Assembly (NCBI GenBank): GCA_965153355.1
Contig: OZ231126.1
Span: 66,588,001-66,652,000 of the forward strand
Direction of reading: 5' to 3'
Length of the DNA stretch: 64,000 bases
Source: Flaccisagitta enflata
Taxonomy: Eukaryota > Chaetognatha > Sagittoidea > Aphragmophora
In this document: positions 1-13,534 of the stretch, in pieces
Numbering within the stretch: position 1 is the stretch's first letter
Layout: each line of letters begins with the position of its first letter
Notes under the pieces: model-generated
Seen by the model: only the letters and a program-made list of their open reading frames with translations
What the model was told of the DNA's origin: nothing
The model's database searches: none
Translations under genes and position numbers: made by a program

Positions 1-644
1 TAAAGAGAGGCTTTATCCGGTCGTCGGTCTGTCGGTCCGTCCATCGATCGAAAACGCGCATGTGCGCCCCATCCCCTTTGCCTGCGTCTATGTTGTAACC
101 CCGTGTTACTTGTTTTCTTGCGTTACTTGCGAAAAAAAAACAACAACACAGAAAGACAGACCGTCAGATAAATTTCTGATATATATAGTCTCTCTTTATA
201 TATAGCCAGACATGTACAGGCACTTAAGGGATAGAAATGTAACAAACATTTTCTCCGATCTGTAATTGATTGAACATTGTCGGAATGACCCACCAAATGT
301 CATATTATCACTGTAATCACATTCATATTCATTTCTCTCGTTGTGGGTACATGGTCAATGAATTTTTAGAAAATTTAAAAACAATAAAATCTTTTTTTCT
401 ATTCTGGGATGGAGACCAGGACCAGGACCAGGAATGGAATGGAAAGAATCATCATGAATTGTAAACAACAGTAATAAACCTCCTCGATCCTCGACCCTCG
501 TTACCGAGGCCCTCTAGTAGAAATGATAAAAAAAACAAGCCCGGCCGGGCTGTGTCTCAGCGTGTATTGATCATGTGATATATGTATGGAGAGACAGATG
601 GACGAACAGACATGTGTAGAGACTCTCAAAACATGTTGGTTGAT

Positions 645-817
645 CATTTGTTTCAGTGTAGGATCTCACCGTGGCCAAAAACAGCCGAGAAACGCGGTTT
701 TTGCACAGGCGTAACGGACCGACCGGTGGACGGACGGACGGACAGATGGACCGTCGAACGGACCGACAGACGGACGGACAGACCCTCTTATAGAGATTCG
801 TTAAAAAAAAAAAACTA
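645..817 (+). mobile_element. Degenerate hairpin-family copy
   Basis: A GGACGGACGG core lies between weakly matching ends; the terminal hairpin has decayed to tatagagattcgttaaaaa. Confidence 0.45.
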
Positions 818-1080
818 AAAAACAAAAGACGGTCGACCGCCTATACTCCCCTCACCTTTTCCCTCTTCCCCATTCACCCTCCATCTCCTCCTCCTCACTT
901 CCTCTTCCTCCTCCTCCTCTTCCTCTTCATCATCATCATCATCCTCGTCTTTCTACCTCTTCTCCTGTCTGCTGCTTCTTCTTTTATGAGATAGTGTTGC
1001 ACCATTAATTTTGATGATATATGCGCGATATTTTTTTTTACTTGTGTGTGTGTGTGTTTGTCTCTGTGTGCGTGCCTTTA

Positions 1081-1181
<101 letters not shown>

Positions 1182-1491
1182 AAGTGTCCCAATATCTCTT
1201 TCTTCTTCCCATTTCTGATTTATTATCACGGGTATATTGGCGCATAAACCTGTAGAAATCACGCATTGTCTCGATTCTTCCTCTTCGAAGGAAAGAACAA
1301 AGAGTGAACAAGAAATGAACAAAGAATGAACAGAACATGAACAAAGAATGACAAAGAATGACAAAGAACGAACAAAGAATCAATAAAGAATGGACAAACA
1401 ATGAACCACGAATAAACAAAGATTGAACAAAGAATGAACAAGAATAAACGAAGAATGAACAAAGAATCAAGAGGGAAATGAGAAAGAGACA

Positions 1492-1606
<115 letters not shown>

Positions 1607-1756
1607 CATGAACATGTAAGCAATTGATAAAACTCAACGGACGAAAAAAAATTAAAGAAAGTTAAGAAATTAAAAAAGAAAAGATGTAAAAGAAAAAAAT
1701 AGAAAGAGGAAAAATGAAATGGAGAGAGAAAGAATGTAATGAAGATTAATAAAAGC

Positions 1757-1803
1757 TACTGCCCAACCGTCCGCGACTGTCCTGTCGTGTGTCCGGCCTT
1801 GTT
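1757..1803 (-). mobile_element. Hairpin-family fragment (AACAAGGCCGG end only)
   Basis: CTGCCCAACCGTCCGCGACT followed by GTGTCCGGCCTTGTT matches the head of the family in reverse; the core and hairpin are absent. Confidence 0.55.
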
Positions 1804-2629
1804 CTTCCTCCTCTTCTATTTTTACTCCTCCCCCTCCCTCTCCATCGATTTTGATTCATTTTCATCTATCTCGTCTTCACCCCCCCATCTTCCTCTTCTC
1901 CCCCTCTTCCTCTTCTTTTCCTTCTTTTTGTCCTTCTTTGTTTTCTTGAGTCTTGTTTCTTTATCTCCCCCTACCCCCCTATCCCCATCTCTTCTCCATC
2001 TCCCCCATCTCTTCTCGCCCTTCCTGCCAACTGTGGATTTCTCCTGTTCCGTTGTGTTGGGTAAAAATGCAGTCGCCGTAACAGACGTGAGTCAAGAAGT
2101 CATCGCTCCTCGACAGACAGACAGATAGACAAGACAGACAGACAGATAGATAGATAGACAGACGCGAGTCAACAAGTCATCGCTCCTCGCCGATTTCTAA
2201 CATTCTTTTTATTTTTATTTTTGGAACAATCAATTGTCATCGTTTGTCGAGACGTTGGGTTTCTTCGCCTATCTGTCTTCCTATCTGTCTATCTGTCGGT
2301 CTATTTGTCTTTTTGTCTTCCCGTCTGTCACTCTCGCATCTGAAATACCGTTCTGTAGTTTGCCTGTCTGCCAGCCCCCTCATTGTGTCTGTCTTACCGT
2401 CTTTTTTCCTTGAAATTATATGCGCGTCTGTCTCTCGCTTTCCAGACGTTTCTGTAATTTGTTCTATCTTTAATCTACTGTTTGTCACTCTTTTGTCTGT
2501 CTTCTTATTTTTTATTGTGTTTTTCACCCACTTAGTGTATGCGCAGTGTGTGACTGTGAGTCTATCTATCTTTTTAAGTTTCCCTGTCTCTCTGTCTCTC
2601 TGTCTCCCTGTCTCCCTGTCTCCCTGTCT

Positions 2630-2887
<258 letters not shown>

Positions 2888-3187
2888 ATGAAACACGCGC
2901 CACGCCCTATCTACAAAGTTCGCGTGGATCTCAGTCGCCTGGCGCTGACAATGACGAGGGTCTTGTGGCCGAGCAGATGTTTGAAACATCGAGGGCGCGT
3001 TAAGGCTTCGTGAGGGCGCTTCAATCGCTTCATTTCAAACAAACAAGAGAGAGACAATCATTCCCTGTCAATGCAATGTCATTCATCCACTTGTGGCCCT
3101 TGTGTCCTCCGTTTCAATTTTTTTCTTCAATTTTCTTTTTATTCCAATCCTGATTTTATCTGTTGTTGATGTTGATGATGTACGTCT

Positions 3188-3435
<248 letters not shown>

Positions 3436-3534
3436 TCATTATCTCCATTGGGTTTTCGCTATCATTGAAACTTCTGGTTTTGACGCTTGGAACGCACGCA
3501 AGCACGTGCACACAATAACAAACAAACAAACGTA

Positions 3535-3648
<114 letters not shown>

Positions 3649-4139
3649 CACTCTGTAAGTCTGATTGGCATGAAAGAATCCAAAGCCCTTCTTATTTGCG
3701 GTCCTCATAGTCATACGACGGTCCATCTTGATTGAATGATGTTCAAATATGGGGACCATACTGAAGGAGAGGAGGATATGGAGGGAAGGAGAGGAGGAGG
3801 AGGAGGGAAGGAGAGAAGGAGGAGGAGGGAAGGAGAGGAGGAGGAGGAGATGGAGGCCGGGGGGAGAGGAAGGAGGAAGAGGAAATAGAAAGTGGTAAAG
3901 AAAGAGGAAGTGATGGTGAAGCTGAAGGAAGGGGAAAGAGTTGAGCGTGTCATTACCACGTGTCAGTTTGTGTCATCATCACATGTCAGTTGCTGTCATT
4001 ATCACATGTCCGTTTGTGTCATCATCACGTGTCAGTTTTGTGTCATCATCACGACCCTCGTCCAAAAACGGCACTTGTCGTCATTGTCGCGTCTTTAAGC
4101 CACACTCGAAGTCGTCATCTGCTTTTGACGAGCGGTGGG

Positions 4140-4430
4140 CACCGTGATGGGTATTTGGCTTCGTGACCCCAAGATGGGGACTTAGGGGGGGAAACTTTGG
4201 ATGGGTACACCGTGATGAGTATCATGGCCCCTGGATGAGAACTTTGAGTGGGGACAGTGGTGGACATCATGATCCCTGGGTAGCAATTGGATGGGCATCG
4301 TGACCCCTTGGTGGGCACTTTAAGCGGAAACTTTGATTGGGCACTGTGATTGGCATCGTTACTCCTGGGTGGGCACTTGGGTGGATACTGAGGTGGGCAC
4401 CATGGGCATTAAGGAATGGGCCCGGTATTG
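4140..4430 (+). repeat. Degenerate GGGCACC/GATGGG minisatellite
   Basis: GTGATGGGTAT, GTGATGAGTATCATGGCCCC and GTGGGCACTT-like blocks recur at irregular 25-50-bp intervals. Confidence 0.5.
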
Positions 4431-4737
4431 CGGGGTTTAACCTCCACTTAAGCAAAGGTTCACTAATACGATTCAGTAATTTCGTCTTCTATTCTTCAAA
4501 TTTTTTTCTCTGTTTCCTAATTTTATGAAAATTTTTCACTTGGTCGCTGTCATTCAAATTGTTTTTGTCGCCATCCTTCCACTCTTTCCTCATCGCGCCT
4601 ACAATTTGTTTGTCGGTTTTTTGTGTTTTTTGTGTTCCTTTGCTACTTTGCTTCTTTGTTTCTTTGTTTCTTTCTAGCATGCTTGCTTGCTTTCTCTTTT
4701 TGTTTTGGTCCGTCTTTTTGTCTTTTTTTCTGTCTGT

Positions 4738-4932
<195 letters not shown>

Positions 4933-5158
4933 CTGCCCTTGGTCATGCCCCGCCCTTCAAACGTCTCTCACTCATCTCTTCCCTCCCCTCCCACCCTTCC
5001 TCTTTCGTTCTTCTTCCTCCTCTTTCTCACATCTTCCCCTCCTTCCCCCCATATCCTTGCTCGGTCTTCTATCCTCCCCCTCCCTCCTCCTTCTCACTTC
5101 TTCCCTCCGCTCCCACCCCTCCTCTTTCATTCTACCCCCCTCCCCTCCCTTCTTTTTG

Positions 5159-5562
5159 GGCAGCGGCCGCAAATGGATCGCAGTCCTGTGGAACACAGGG
5201 GGACTTTTGTTTGTTTGTTTGCTCGTTTGTTTATCTGTTTGTCCCCCCCAGGCCTTCACAGGCCTGAAATCTGCCCTCTCAGGCCTGAAATCTGCCCTGT
5301 CAGGCCTGTAATCAGCCCTGGCAGGCCTGAAATCAGCCCTCACAGGCCTGAAATCTGCCCTCCCAGGCCTGAAATCTGCCCTCTCAGATTCAAGGCCTGA
5401 GAGGGCAGATTTCAGGCCTGGGAGGACAGATTTTAGGCCTGAGAGGGCAGATTCCAGGCCTGTGAGGCCCTGGGGGGTGGACAGATAAACAAACAGACGA
5501 ACGACCAAACGAAAGTCCCCCTGTGCTCTACAGGACTACATCCCCCTTCGGGGCAGCTGCCT
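5159..5562. mobile_element. 400-bp foldback with 21-bp minisatellite arms
   Basis: The left arm runs GGGCAGCGGCCGCAAATGG, CCTGTGGAACACAGGGGGAC, a GTTTGTTTGTTTG stretch and then six AGGCCTGAAATCTGCCCTCTC-like units. From about 5390 the order reverses (GAGGGCAGATTTCAGGCCTG…GTCCCCCTGTGCTCTACAGG…GGCAGCTGCC). Related single-sided copies are at 25081, 27651 and within 29729-30276. Confidence 0.85.
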
Positions 5563-6830
5563 TGCTTCCTCTCACTCCAATTCACAATAAAGGAAAGCAG
5601 GGCAACGGGTATCACTGACCACATATTGCCTGAGGGCGACCTGTTCTCACTTCTTCCCTCCCTTCCCTTGCTCGGTCTTCTCCCCTCCTCTCCCTTCTCT
5701 TTCTCACTTCTTCCTTCCCTTCCCTAGCTCTGTCTTCTATCCTCCCCTCCCCTCTCCTCTTTCTTCCCATCCCCCTCTCCTCCCTCCTCTTACTCACTTC
5801 TTCCCTCCCCTCCCCCCTCCTGTCTTCAATTCACCCTCCCCCTCCCCCTCCCCTCCCCCTCCTCTTGCTCTGCCTTTCATTTGCGTTGACGTTTCATTTA
5901 ATCTGGATTCACGTTATCTTTCCAGTTTTAAAATGTTGACGATTTCCGCCGATATCTCTTTGACAGTTTCGCTCTGATGCCGTTTTTCTGATGCGATCTG
6001 TCACCAACACACAAAACTGTCCAACAGTGGTGGTGAAAAAAAAAAATTATACAGACACAACTATCGTTTATCACTCTCTCTCTCTCTCTCTCTCTCTGTC
6101 ACTGGGTCTGTCTTTATGTCTGTCTCATTGTCTGTGTGTCTCTGTCTGTAAAATACTCTCTTCATTCAAGTAACCCATCGCTTCAGTGTTTCAAGTGACA
6201 GATTCGTGTGATTCCTGCAAATTGCAATTCCATTCTTCTTTTAAGAAATCAATGATTCTAATGAATGGGTTAATAGGACACTGCTAAAAATACGTCTGTC
6301 CCCTGTCCCCCGTCCCCTGTCCCGTATCTCTCACTTTCCTGTCTCATAAGATATTCACAGAACAAATCAGTTTTTTTTTTTTACAAATAACAGGGTTTTA
6401 AATACTCTGTTTTTTTTTGCGACTTCTGAGCAACCTCTTGATCTAGTTTCTCTCCCATTAGATGATTTTCGTTTCTGTCTGTATCTTCTTCCTGCTTCCT
6501 GTTCTTACGCGCATGCGGGTCTTGTTTTTCAGTTCTTCTGGTATTTCTTTCTTTTCAAAATTCTTTATCTTTATTTTTGTCTTTTTCAGTGTCTTTTTTT
6601 TTTGTTCTCAAAATTCTTTATCTTTATTTTTGTCTTTTTCAATGTCTTTTTTGTTCTCAAACTTCTTATCCTTTATTTCTGTCTCTTTCAATGTCTTTTT
6701 CAATATCTTTTTTAATTCACTCCCTTTTTTCTCTCTTTTTCTTCTTATTTTCTCTTCTTCTTCATCCACCTCTTCTTATTCTCATTCTGCCTGCTCGTTT
6801 CTATTTCTCCTCTTCTTCATCTGTACTGTC
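5563..6830. other. Pyrimidine-rich and unique sequence without a recognised gene
   Basis: 5640-5870 is CCCTCC/TTCTC-rich; 5880-6840 is mostly T-rich unique sequence with TGTCTTTTTCAATG-type short repeats (6550-6720). No ORF with ordinary composition was seen on either strand. Confidence 0.5.
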
Positions 6831-6837
6831 TGTCTCT

Positions 6838-6862
6838 GTCTCTCTCTCTCACTCTCTCTCTC

Positions 6863-6946
<84 letters not shown>
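6838..6946 (+). repeat. (CT)n microsatellite
   Basis: CT run with two early CACT interruptions. Confidence 0.95.
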
Positions 6947-6950
<4 letters not shown>

Positions 6951-7559
6951 ATTCATTCTCCTTCCTTCTTTCGCTTGATGATCTCTTTTCCTTCGTTTTT
7001 TCCCCCTCTTTTCTCTCGCTCCCATTCTTCCTCTTCTTCTTCTTCCTGATTTTTCCTCCCTTCCTCCTCCTTTCCTTTCCTACACCTCTTCCTCTTCTTC
7101 CTCCTCTCCCTCATAAATCCTCCTCTTTCTTGACTGGATTCGATGTTATGAGCCGTCAGTTGGGATTTGTCGGCCAGCGATTGAACCTGTCTTTTTTCCG
7201 CCTGTCTGTCATCCCGCTGCCTGTCACGCGTTGTCTTTTCAGCGGAATCAGCTGCAGCAGCAGCCCCAGGAGCCTCAGCAGCGGCAGTTACAAAAAAGCT
7301 GTAACAGCAGCGGCGGCAGCAATACTGTAGCAGAAAAAAAAGATGGTTAAAAAAGAAAAGTTGAAGAGTGAAAGCCAGGACGTGACTTCTCTCTTTCTCT
7401 ATTTTCTTTCATACTAATGCAGCAATTTCTTTATTTTTGTCCGCGACGGAATATCGTTCCGAAGCGGATTATAATTCAAGGCGGGTGGGTGTCCTCGTAG
7501 TTGTTGTTGTTGTTGTCGTCGTTGTTGTCAGAGATTTTAAAAAATGGATAACTTTTATA

Positions 7560-7990
7560 TGGTGTGACCGATTTGGTTCATATTTGGTGTGAAGTTGTAC
7601 AACACCCAACCAGCCTAAAAGAGAAAAATGTGCATATCTTTGGTATTTTTCACCCAATTTTGTTGAAATTTAGTATGGAGTCTCTAAATGGAAGGACTCA
7701 ACACATATATGTGATTTTTTTTTGTTCGAGCATGCTAACCGGCCAAACCAACCTACCACCCAACCAGCTTACCAGCCTCAAAGTGAAAAATTTGCATAAA
7801 TTGGACATTTTTCAACCAATTTGGTTGAAACTTGGTATGGAGTCTCTAAATGGAAGAACTATTAACTATTAATCCAAACCAGCCTACCACCCAACCACCC
7901 TACCGGCCTAAAAGTGAAAAACGTGCATAACTTTGCCATTTTTCAATGGATTTGCATGAAACTTTGTATGGAGGCTCTAAATGTAAAGAT
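7560..7990 (+). repeat. Three degenerate tandem units of about 140 bp
   Basis: Each unit contains AACCAGCCTA(CC), AAAGTGAAAAA, TGCATAA, ATTTTTCA, TTGAAACTT and GTATGGAGTCTCTAAATG. The units diverge by insertions and point changes. Confidence 0.72.
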
Positions 7991-8117
7991 TTATAGCTTT
8001 AGCGAATTTACAGGGTTAGCGATCTTTTGGTCATAGCAAACTTATGGAATTGGTGATCTTTAACCCCCCTCTGTCGCGGACCCAGATACTGTTCAGATTT
8101 TTTTCCTTTTTTTTCTT

Positions 8118-8121
8118 TCTC

Positions 8122-8185
<64 letters not shown>

Positions 8186-8229
8186 TCATTCTTTCTTTCA
8201 TTCTTTCTTTCATTCTTTCTTTCTTTCTT

Positions 8230-8274
<45 letters not shown>

Positions 8275-8290
8275 CTTTTTCTTTTTCTTC
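8118..8290 (+). repeat. (TTTC)n microsatellite
   Basis: TTTC units with ATTC and CTCT interruptions. Confidence 0.95.
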
Positions 8291-8535
8291 AAGAAACTCC
8301 TATTTCATTGTCACTAATCACTAATTAATTATTTGTAGTTATTTTTTAAATTCTGTTTCGCGCTCCGTTACAGGTTTTGCCGTGTCTTTCTGTACTGATA
8401 TTAGATGATAAATATATGTCAGAATATCATGTTTCTCTCTGTTCATCGGTTTGTGTTAGTGCAATTGCGTGTAGTTGTGGTCTCTGTGCGTGCGTGTGCG
8501 GGTGTGTTTGTCAGCCTGTCTTTCTCTACTAAATT

Positions 8536-8539
<4 letters not shown>

Positions 8540-8626
<87 letters not shown>
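8540..8626 (+). repeat. (CT)n microsatellite
   Basis: Pure CT run. Confidence 0.96.
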
Positions 8627-8631
<5 letters not shown>

Positions 8632-8819
8632 CCTACTCCTCCTACTTCCCTCATTTTTGATAAGGATTATCATTATCGGTATCATTTCCCTTTTTTTTAT
8701 TGGCTTTCCTCCCTTTTTCCAACCGTTTCTTTCATCCATCACGAGAGATGGCGGGCTTTGGCAATCATTATATTCGATATCGTGAGCTCTCTTTTTTCCC
8801 CTCGATTATCGCGCCTCTT

Positions 8820-8938
<119 letters not shown>

Positions 8939-8983
8939 GCTGTTTTTAAATCAGAGAAAATATTTGGAATAAAGGTCGCGTAA

Positions 8984-9590
8984 TTAGTCACGTGCACGCG
9001 ACTCTACAACCCGCTTTGTCCATCCGTCCGTCCGTTGGTCCATCGGTCCGTCGGTCAAACTTTACTTTTTCTGGGCCATTTTTAGTCATTCTAAGTCATT
9101 ATTAGTCATTCTAAGTCATTGCAAGTCATTTTAAGTCATTTTACGTAAAAATAAGTCACTGCATACTGGAATGCATATGCCGCCGCTTTTTCCTTATTTG
9201 ATTTTACCATCATAACAGTCTCTTATGCTAAATTATAAGGAAACTACAGGCTTAAACATTGAAAACTGATGAGAAATTGAGGAAGGGATTTGTTGTCTTG
9301 TGGTTCCCTTTATTAGAAATTACTTTTGCCTTTCTGCTTAAGCTTTAGAAAAAAAAATTCAAATGATTAATTTTTTTCAAAATCAGGAGTAATACCCTTT
9401 TTTAGGCTTCCCCAGCGGCGCTCTTCTTTACACATGTTAGTCAATTTGGTCATTTAGTCGTATAAGTCATTTATCATCATTTTAAGTCTTTTTAAGTCAT
9501 TTTAAGTCATCTTAATTTATTTTAAGTCAATTCGAGTCATCCTATGTTATTTATGTCCCGCACGCGACTTATAGGTGTTGGCCTTGATTT
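8984..9590 (-). mobile_element. Hairpin-family copy, AAGTCATTTT-core subfamily
   Basis: It starts with the hairpin GTCACGTGCACGCGAC and a CCGT core, then has blocks of AAGTCATT(T/C)T-like 10-bp repeats around a unique AT-rich middle. It ends GCACGCGACTTATAGGTGTT followed by GGCCTTG. The second copy of this subfamily is at 60004-60461. Confidence 0.8.
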
Positions 9591-9699
9591 TCTATCAAGA
9601 TCACCTTTTCCGACTGCTACAATTTCGCATTTTGAATGAAATATTCAGACATAATTGAAAAAAAAACGTTTTGTGTCGCTGAACAGCCTACACTGAGTC

Positions 9700-9763
<64 letters not shown>

Positions 9764-9764
9764 A
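9700..9764 (+). repeat. (AAGA)n microsatellite
   Basis: Tetranucleotide run. Confidence 0.95.
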
Positions 9765-10158
9765 CATGCCGCACTTTGGTGACATTCTTGCAGCAAATTG
9801 CGGCACCTTTTTCCCTTTTTTCTCTTCTCGGGGATTGAAGTTGACGCTTCTACTGAAGGTTCGTCTAAGACACTGGAGATGTCGACGACGACGACGACGA
9901 CAATGACGACGACGATGACGATGACGACGACAGGGACGATGACAACAAGACGACGACCGTCTATGTCACGTCGGATGACAGTCTGTCAACTTTTGTCACG
10001 TGAAGGCCTGTCAAGACTCTTCCTTCAGTCTTCGTTGTCGTCATCATCGTCGTCATCATCGTCGTCTTCGTCGTTAAGGTCGTCTGAAAGAGGAATCAAG
10101 TTTTCCGTGGAAAAAAAAGGCGAGAGGAAAAAAATAGAGTTTACAAGACAGAGAAGAA

Positions 10159-10160
<2 letters not shown>

Positions 10161-10203
<43 letters not shown>

Positions 10204-10228
10204 AAGAAAGAAAGAGAAAGAAAGAAAG

Positions 10229-10297
<69 letters not shown>
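10161..10297 (+). repeat. (GA)n/(GAAA)n compound microsatellite
   Basis: GA run followed by GAAA run. Confidence 0.95.
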
Positions 10298-10563
10298 CTA
10301 GAAACTATTCAACAGACAAGGATAGATTATTGCCACGGACAATGAAACGACGTGGTAAGAAACTTTCACGTGTAATTATTTTGCGTAATAAGGTTGGTAA
10401 GTATGTTCGAAATCAAGTAAAGGTTAGGTTATTTCAAGTTGCCATCTCCCGATTTCAGCGGAGCATCACAAAACAACATTTGAGCAACAACGAATAAGAA
10501 TTATGGTCGCTGATCTCTCTGCATCCACAACTGCATCTAACGCATAACCATGATGTGCTTTTT

Positions 10564-10762
<199 letters not shown>

Positions 10763-10886
10763 GTTTTGCTTTGCTTTGGCGGGATTTGATTCGCTTCGAT
10801 ACTCTTGTCGATTGTCAGCCGGTTGTCAGCCGGATCTCAGCCGCGAGTCGATGTTTTGAATGACAACCGGCTTAAGTCTCAATGGC

Positions 10887-10935
<49 letters not shown>

Positions 10936-11157
10936 TATCGTTTTTCTTTTACGTTCGCTTTCGCGTTTATTGCACGCGTGTTTACGTGCACTTGCACACG
11001 TCAGTGTATATTGTATAAACGACCGTGAGTGCTCGTTAAAAAAAAACCGGAAAGCTTGTCGTTGCGGACGCATGCTATCATTGAGAAAAGTTACGCAGGC
11101 CATGTGAAGGAAATGCATGAGTAGGGTTGCATGCATGCATGTATGCATCCAGATTTA

Positions 11158-11749
<592 letters not shown>

Positions 11750-11759
11750 CTGTTTCGAA

Positions 11760-12262
11760 GGAGATGGTGAAGGAGAAGGAGAAGGAGAAGGAGAACGACA
11801 ACGAGAAGGAGGAGGAGAAGGAGAAGGAGAAGGAGAAGAAGAAGGAGAACGAGAACGAGAACAAGAAGGAGGAGGAGAAGGAGAAGGAGAAGGAGAAGGA
11901 GAAGGAGAAGGAGAAGGAGAACAAGAAGGAGAAGGAGAAGGAGAAGAAGAAAAAGAAGGAGAAGGAGAAGAAGAAGGAGAAGGAGAACGAGAACAAGAAG
12001 GAGGAGGAGAAGGAGAAGGAGAAGGAGAAGAAGAAGGAGAAGAAGAAGGAGAAGGAGAAGAAGAACGAGGAGGAGGAGAAGGAGAAGAAGCAGAAGAAGA
12101 AGAAGGAGGTGAAGAAGAGAAAAGAATAAAGAAAATAGAAAAAAGAAAAAAAAGGGAAAAAAGAAAAGGAAAAAAGAAAAGGAAAAAAAGAAAATAGAAA
12201 AAAGAAAAACGAAAAATGTTAAAAAAGAAAAAAGAAAAAATGAAATCGACAAAGACAAAGAA
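11760..12262 (+). repeat. 500-bp polypurine tract (AAGGAG-like)
   Basis: Almost pure A/G on the + strand with AAGGAG, AAGAAG and AACGAG words. On the coding strand of the Teashirt gene it is a giant polypyrimidine tract ending about 10 nt before the acceptor of exon 11749-11484. Confidence 0.95.
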
Positions 12263-12347
12263 GAAGAAAATGAGATATAAAAGTCAGTGAACGCTAAACA
12301 ACCGCATATATTAACTTTTTCTCATCAATATAAGATTTCAAAAGTAC

Positions 12348-12881
12348 CTGCCTATTGTTTCGTCGTCATGGTTGACATCATCATCGCCGTTGCCATTATC
12401 ACGATCACGAACATCGTCGTCATCGTCGTCGTCGTTATTAATTTCCTTGACAGCGTCGTTTACATTTGACATATTGTCATTATTAGGCGTCATCGTCGTC
12501 GTCTGACGATATTGTCTTTCTTTCGTCGACATATCGTTGGGAATTTGTCCTTCCTTTGTCGTCGTCGTCATTTTTCTGTCCTCGTTAGGATAGTCTTCAT
12601 TCATCGGAGAAATACAGTCTCTGTTGGCGGTTGAAGAAATGGAAACGTGATGACGACGACGACGACGCGAAGAGGAGGAAGATGAAGAGGAAGAAGCGCG
12701 CGAACTCGGTCTGACTACGCCGTCATCTTCATCGTCGTCGGCGTCGTTGACGTTCCTGTTGTTGTTAACGTGGCTGTTGTTGCTTCCGTCGACGTGGTTT
12801 TGATCGTTTGTACTATCATCATCGTCGTCGTCGTTGTGATTCTCACCGCGTCGTCGACTTCCGTCCTCGATGCGCGAATGG

Positions 12882-12964
<83 letters not shown>

Positions 12965-13055
12965 CATGTGCGCATGCGCAGTTGAAGCAACGGGATCACG
13001 TGATTGTGTGCGTGGATGTGGCGATTCCAACGCATTTGGCGACCCGCTCGAACTC
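12348..13055 (-). CDS. tsh: Teashirt-like transcription factor, Asn/Asp-rich exon
   Basis: A 708-nt exon (acceptor tgaccag, donor GTACTT) receives the third base of a split Arg codon and leaves in phase 2. It contains a run of about 28 Asn encoded by an uninterrupted AAC microsatellite (12881-12964), then Asp-rich, Ser/Arg-rich and Thr-rich stretches. The pure codon run suggests recent repeat expansion within coding sequence and possible length polymorphism. No domain is recognised; membership rests on phase match and position between two better-supported exons. Confidence 0.7.
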
Positions 13056-13111
13056 CTGGTCAAATGAACAAAATTGAAAATAAGGCGATGTATTCGTTTT
13101 GTCTTTTAGAA

Positions 13112-13368
13112 AACAAGGCCGGATACACGGCTACCCCAGTCGCGTGCGGGGGGGGGGGGGACAGGGGCCGTATTTGAGGTCTTTTGGTATTTTGGTCTTT
13201 TGGCAGGAGCAGTGCCAAAAACCGCAAAAACCCGAAAAAATCACAGTATGACGGAAGGACGGATGGACGGACGGACGGACGGACCGACGGACCGACGGAC
13301 CGACGGACGGACGGACGGACGGACCGACAAAGTAGGGTGTAGAGTCGCGTAGCAAGCGACTGAAAAAA
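13112..13368 (+). mobile_element. Hairpin-family copy in a Teashirt intron
   Basis: Intact head (AACAAGGCCGGATACACGGC), a G run, an ACGG core and the hairpin GTCGCGTAGCAAGCGAC followed by TGAAAAAA. It lies between the exons ending at 13055 and 13535. Confidence 0.82.
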
Positions 13369-13534
13369 ACAAACAAAACAAACAAACAAACAAACAAACA
13401 TACAAAGAACCCAAAACCGAAACCTGCAGACACCATCGCATTAATGTTACCTTCGAATCTCAACTTATCAACGCACATATACTAGAAGTAAAGCACAAAC
13501 AAAACAAAAAAAAAAAGCATTCGTGTAAACAGAC

